A stretch of 20,400 nucleotides of DNA from Cudoniella acicularis (Eukaryota; Ascomycota; Leotiomycetes; Helotiales; Helotiaceae): contig JAAMPI010001066.1 in assembly GCA_013054445.1 (NCBI GenBank), positions 1 to 20,400 on the forward strand, given 5' to 3'. The position numbers and the translations under genes were made by a program. The notes beneath the pieces were generated by a model that saw only the letters and a program-made list of their open reading frames with translations, did no database searches and was not told the origin of the DNA. Every line of letters starts with the position of its first letter. Position 1 is the stretch's first letter. This document shows positions 18,988 to 20,400 of the stretch, piece by piece.

Positions 18988-19478
18988 AGAAAAAAGTTTT
19001 AGGTTGGCGGAGAACAACAGCTTCAACTCTACTGGAACTGCAAAATGTTGACGTAATGAGCTAGTGGAACGTGGAGATATTTGGATATATTATTAAAAGG
19101 TAATAAGAATAACCTTGCCGATCCCTCACTTAGGTTCTATATACTTAACTCTTTATTCTAACCAGTTATTATTTAATAATTTTCGATTGTTTTCTCTGAG
19201 TTCGCAAGGGTCGAAGAAAAAGGGGGTTCGCTTCGTTCAGGGGCTTCTCGCTAAGAAAACAGTTCGGTGCAGCGCGGACAGGATGTCTCGAAATCTCTGT
19301 GCGCGAGAGTATGACTTGTTTTTTGTGGGCATTCTTTGATACAGGAGGTCGGATTATCTAAATCCGAACTACTATCTAATGTGACGTTAAGTTTCCATAA
19401 TAACTATAAATTAACATCCACCGTGGCGCCCATTGCCGAATAAATGACCAACATATTGACCATTGACCAGTTCAGACT
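18988..19478. other. Intergenic between convergent genes
   Basis: The 3' flanks of the MFS gene (plus) and the CorA-like gene (minus). It contains an AT-rich stretch around 19080-19190 and no credible gene; a 74-codon frame at 19115-19339 looks random. Confidence 0.5.
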
Positions 19479-20400
19479 TCAAGACAACATCATCCGTCCA
19501 GAATACAAGCTGACTTTCTCACTCATACTCCTGGAGTCCCCACTGGTTTCTGGATCCGGTTCGCGCAGCCCATCCTTCACTTCCTTTCTTTTGTCATCGA
19601 GGTAACCTTTGAGAAACCAAATCGAAAATCCAATGAGGAGGGTGGCAGTAATAGGTATTGTGAAGTCCCAGTATATCATGAAGTGCCGACCAAAGACGTC
19701 TTCCTCGCCCCAATTAAATGTGGGAATGGCGAATATTTGCTGTAACGTGGTCAATTAATACAACCCCAATAAGGAGGGTAAAACTCACAGCGATGAGGGT
19801 ACCTGGTAAGAAAAGAGCTGACAGTACAGCAATGACCTTCATGACGGTGTTGTCCCTCTTGGCCCGAATAGCGATGTCCTGTTGATGCTTCAGCATTTTT
19901 ATTTGAAAATCTGCTCGAACTGCAATGTCATGCTGATGTTTAAGCATTTCGATTTGGAACTCCGCCCTCTCCTGTCGTCTTGCATCTGACAGCTGACGAC
20001 TGTATTCATTTTCCTTTTCCGCGAGAAGAATCTTGACCTAGTTGACTGATTAGGGCCTATTCACCGGTATTCCCAATTATCACTGCTTACAATAGAGAGA
20101 ATGCCTTTGAAGCGTTCCTGCAAGTTCTCTAAACTGATAGTAAGCTCTTGGCATGCAAGAGTCAGTGCCTCCAGTCTTGGACACACTCCCTTCAACTGCT
20201 TCTTCCACCTCTTCTTGTCGTTTTCAGCCATCCCGTCCGGAACCCCATTTATCTTCGCAATAGTGGNNNCNGCCAGGTTGGATGAAGTATGGCCTTCGAT
20301 GAAAGACGTGCATGAGAGTTTCATATCCGCAGTCCTAGGATCTATCGTCTATCTTCTTTGTCGCGATGAAGGCTTCGTGCCGCTGAATCCGCGGACGTTG
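19479..20400 (-). CDS. CorA-like two-helix membrane protein, C-terminal part (runs off the window)
   Basis: Exons read on the minus strand: up to 20091, 20037-19789, 19739-19479. Introns 20038-20090 (GTAAGC, branch CTAAT, acceptor CTAG) and 19740-19788 (GTGAGT, acceptor ACAG) keep phase. The protein has a long helical/coiled-coil stalk (CQELTISLENLQERF...), a tandem 17-residue repeat, then helix 1 (MKVIAVLSALFLPGTLIA), a short loop with FNWGEE, and helix 2 (IYWDFTIPITATLLIGFSIW), ending in a charged cytosolic tail. This is the layout of fungal CorA-like proteins. The Gly-Met-Asn motif of true Mg2+ channels is not present; FLPGT and IPTFNW take its place, as in many fungal relatives, so ion selectivity is uncertain. 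The first ATG in frame is 20322-20324, but a TAG lies upstream in the same frame and an additional exon may continue beyond position 20400. Bases 20267-20271 contain Ns, so a few residues are unknown. Confidence 0.75.
19864..19965 (-). repeat. Tandem 51-bp coding repeat (17 aa x 2)
   Basis: Two adjacent copies encode AEFQIEMLKHQHDIAVR and ADFQIKMLKHQQDIAIR, differing at four residues. They lie in the helical stalk directly before membrane helix 1 of the CorA-like protein. Confidence 0.9.

Noticed and set aside
1..20400. tRNA, rRNA, CRISPR or bacterial-type operon elements
   Set aside because: I saw no cloverleaf-compatible sequence with a convincing B box, no rRNA segment and no spaced direct-repeat array; gene structure is eukaryotic.

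Overview
The window reads as genomic DNA of a filamentous ascomycete (Pezizomycotina). Every well-resolved gene can be assembled only with short introns of about 46-76 nt that carry GT...AG ends and CTRAY-type branch sites. The gene families (HET-domain remnant, UstYa/DUF3328, BCS1-like AAA ATPase, Dal5-type MFS permease, TauD/TfdA dioxygenase, CorA-like membrane protein) are typical of that group. The two transposon relics carry many TAG/TAA/TGA codons where Trp, Gln or Arg is expected, which is the footprint of C:G to T:A decay such as RIP. A class-level guess (Leotiomycetes-like) would be weak.

Layout. Positions 363-2218 (minus) hold a Thr/Ser-rich, N-glycosylation-rich adhesin-like surface protein with several apparent lesions. 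Positions 3036-3983 (minus) are the C-terminal part of a HET-type incompatibility protein that lacks its HET domain. It borders an AT-rich block (about 4150-5040) in which a decayed Gypsy reverse transcriptase/RNase H can still be read at 4431-4905. Then come an odd fragment with an 11-bp repeat (5137-5566, minus) and an intact orphan 214-aa gene (5617-6261, minus). A complete two-exon BCS1-like AAA ATPase lies at 7197-8724 (plus). Positions 9438-10318 are a decayed Pogo/Fot1-type transposase whose central catalytic part is absent and replaced by a 317-bp LTR-like segment. Positions 10903-11943 (plus) are a broken UstYa-like gene. A DUF1993 gene is at 12351-12848 (minus), followed by about 2 kb of gene-free, relic-like DNA.

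The right part is the healthiest. A five-exon TauD/TfdA-type Fe(II)/2-oxoglutarate dioxygenase (14843-16303, minus) and a four-exon Dal5-family MFS permease (17307-18987, plus) are divergently transcribed from a shared 1-kb intergenic region with two GATA-type sites. They plausibly form an uptake-plus-oxidation pair for an organic acid or sulfonate. A CorA-like two-helix membrane protein runs off the right edge (19479-20400, minus).

I did not find a convincing new multi-gene system. The strongest leads are the dioxygenase/permease pair, the UstYa gene with both signature motifs broken, and the Pogo element whose DDE region is exchanged for an LTR-like piece.
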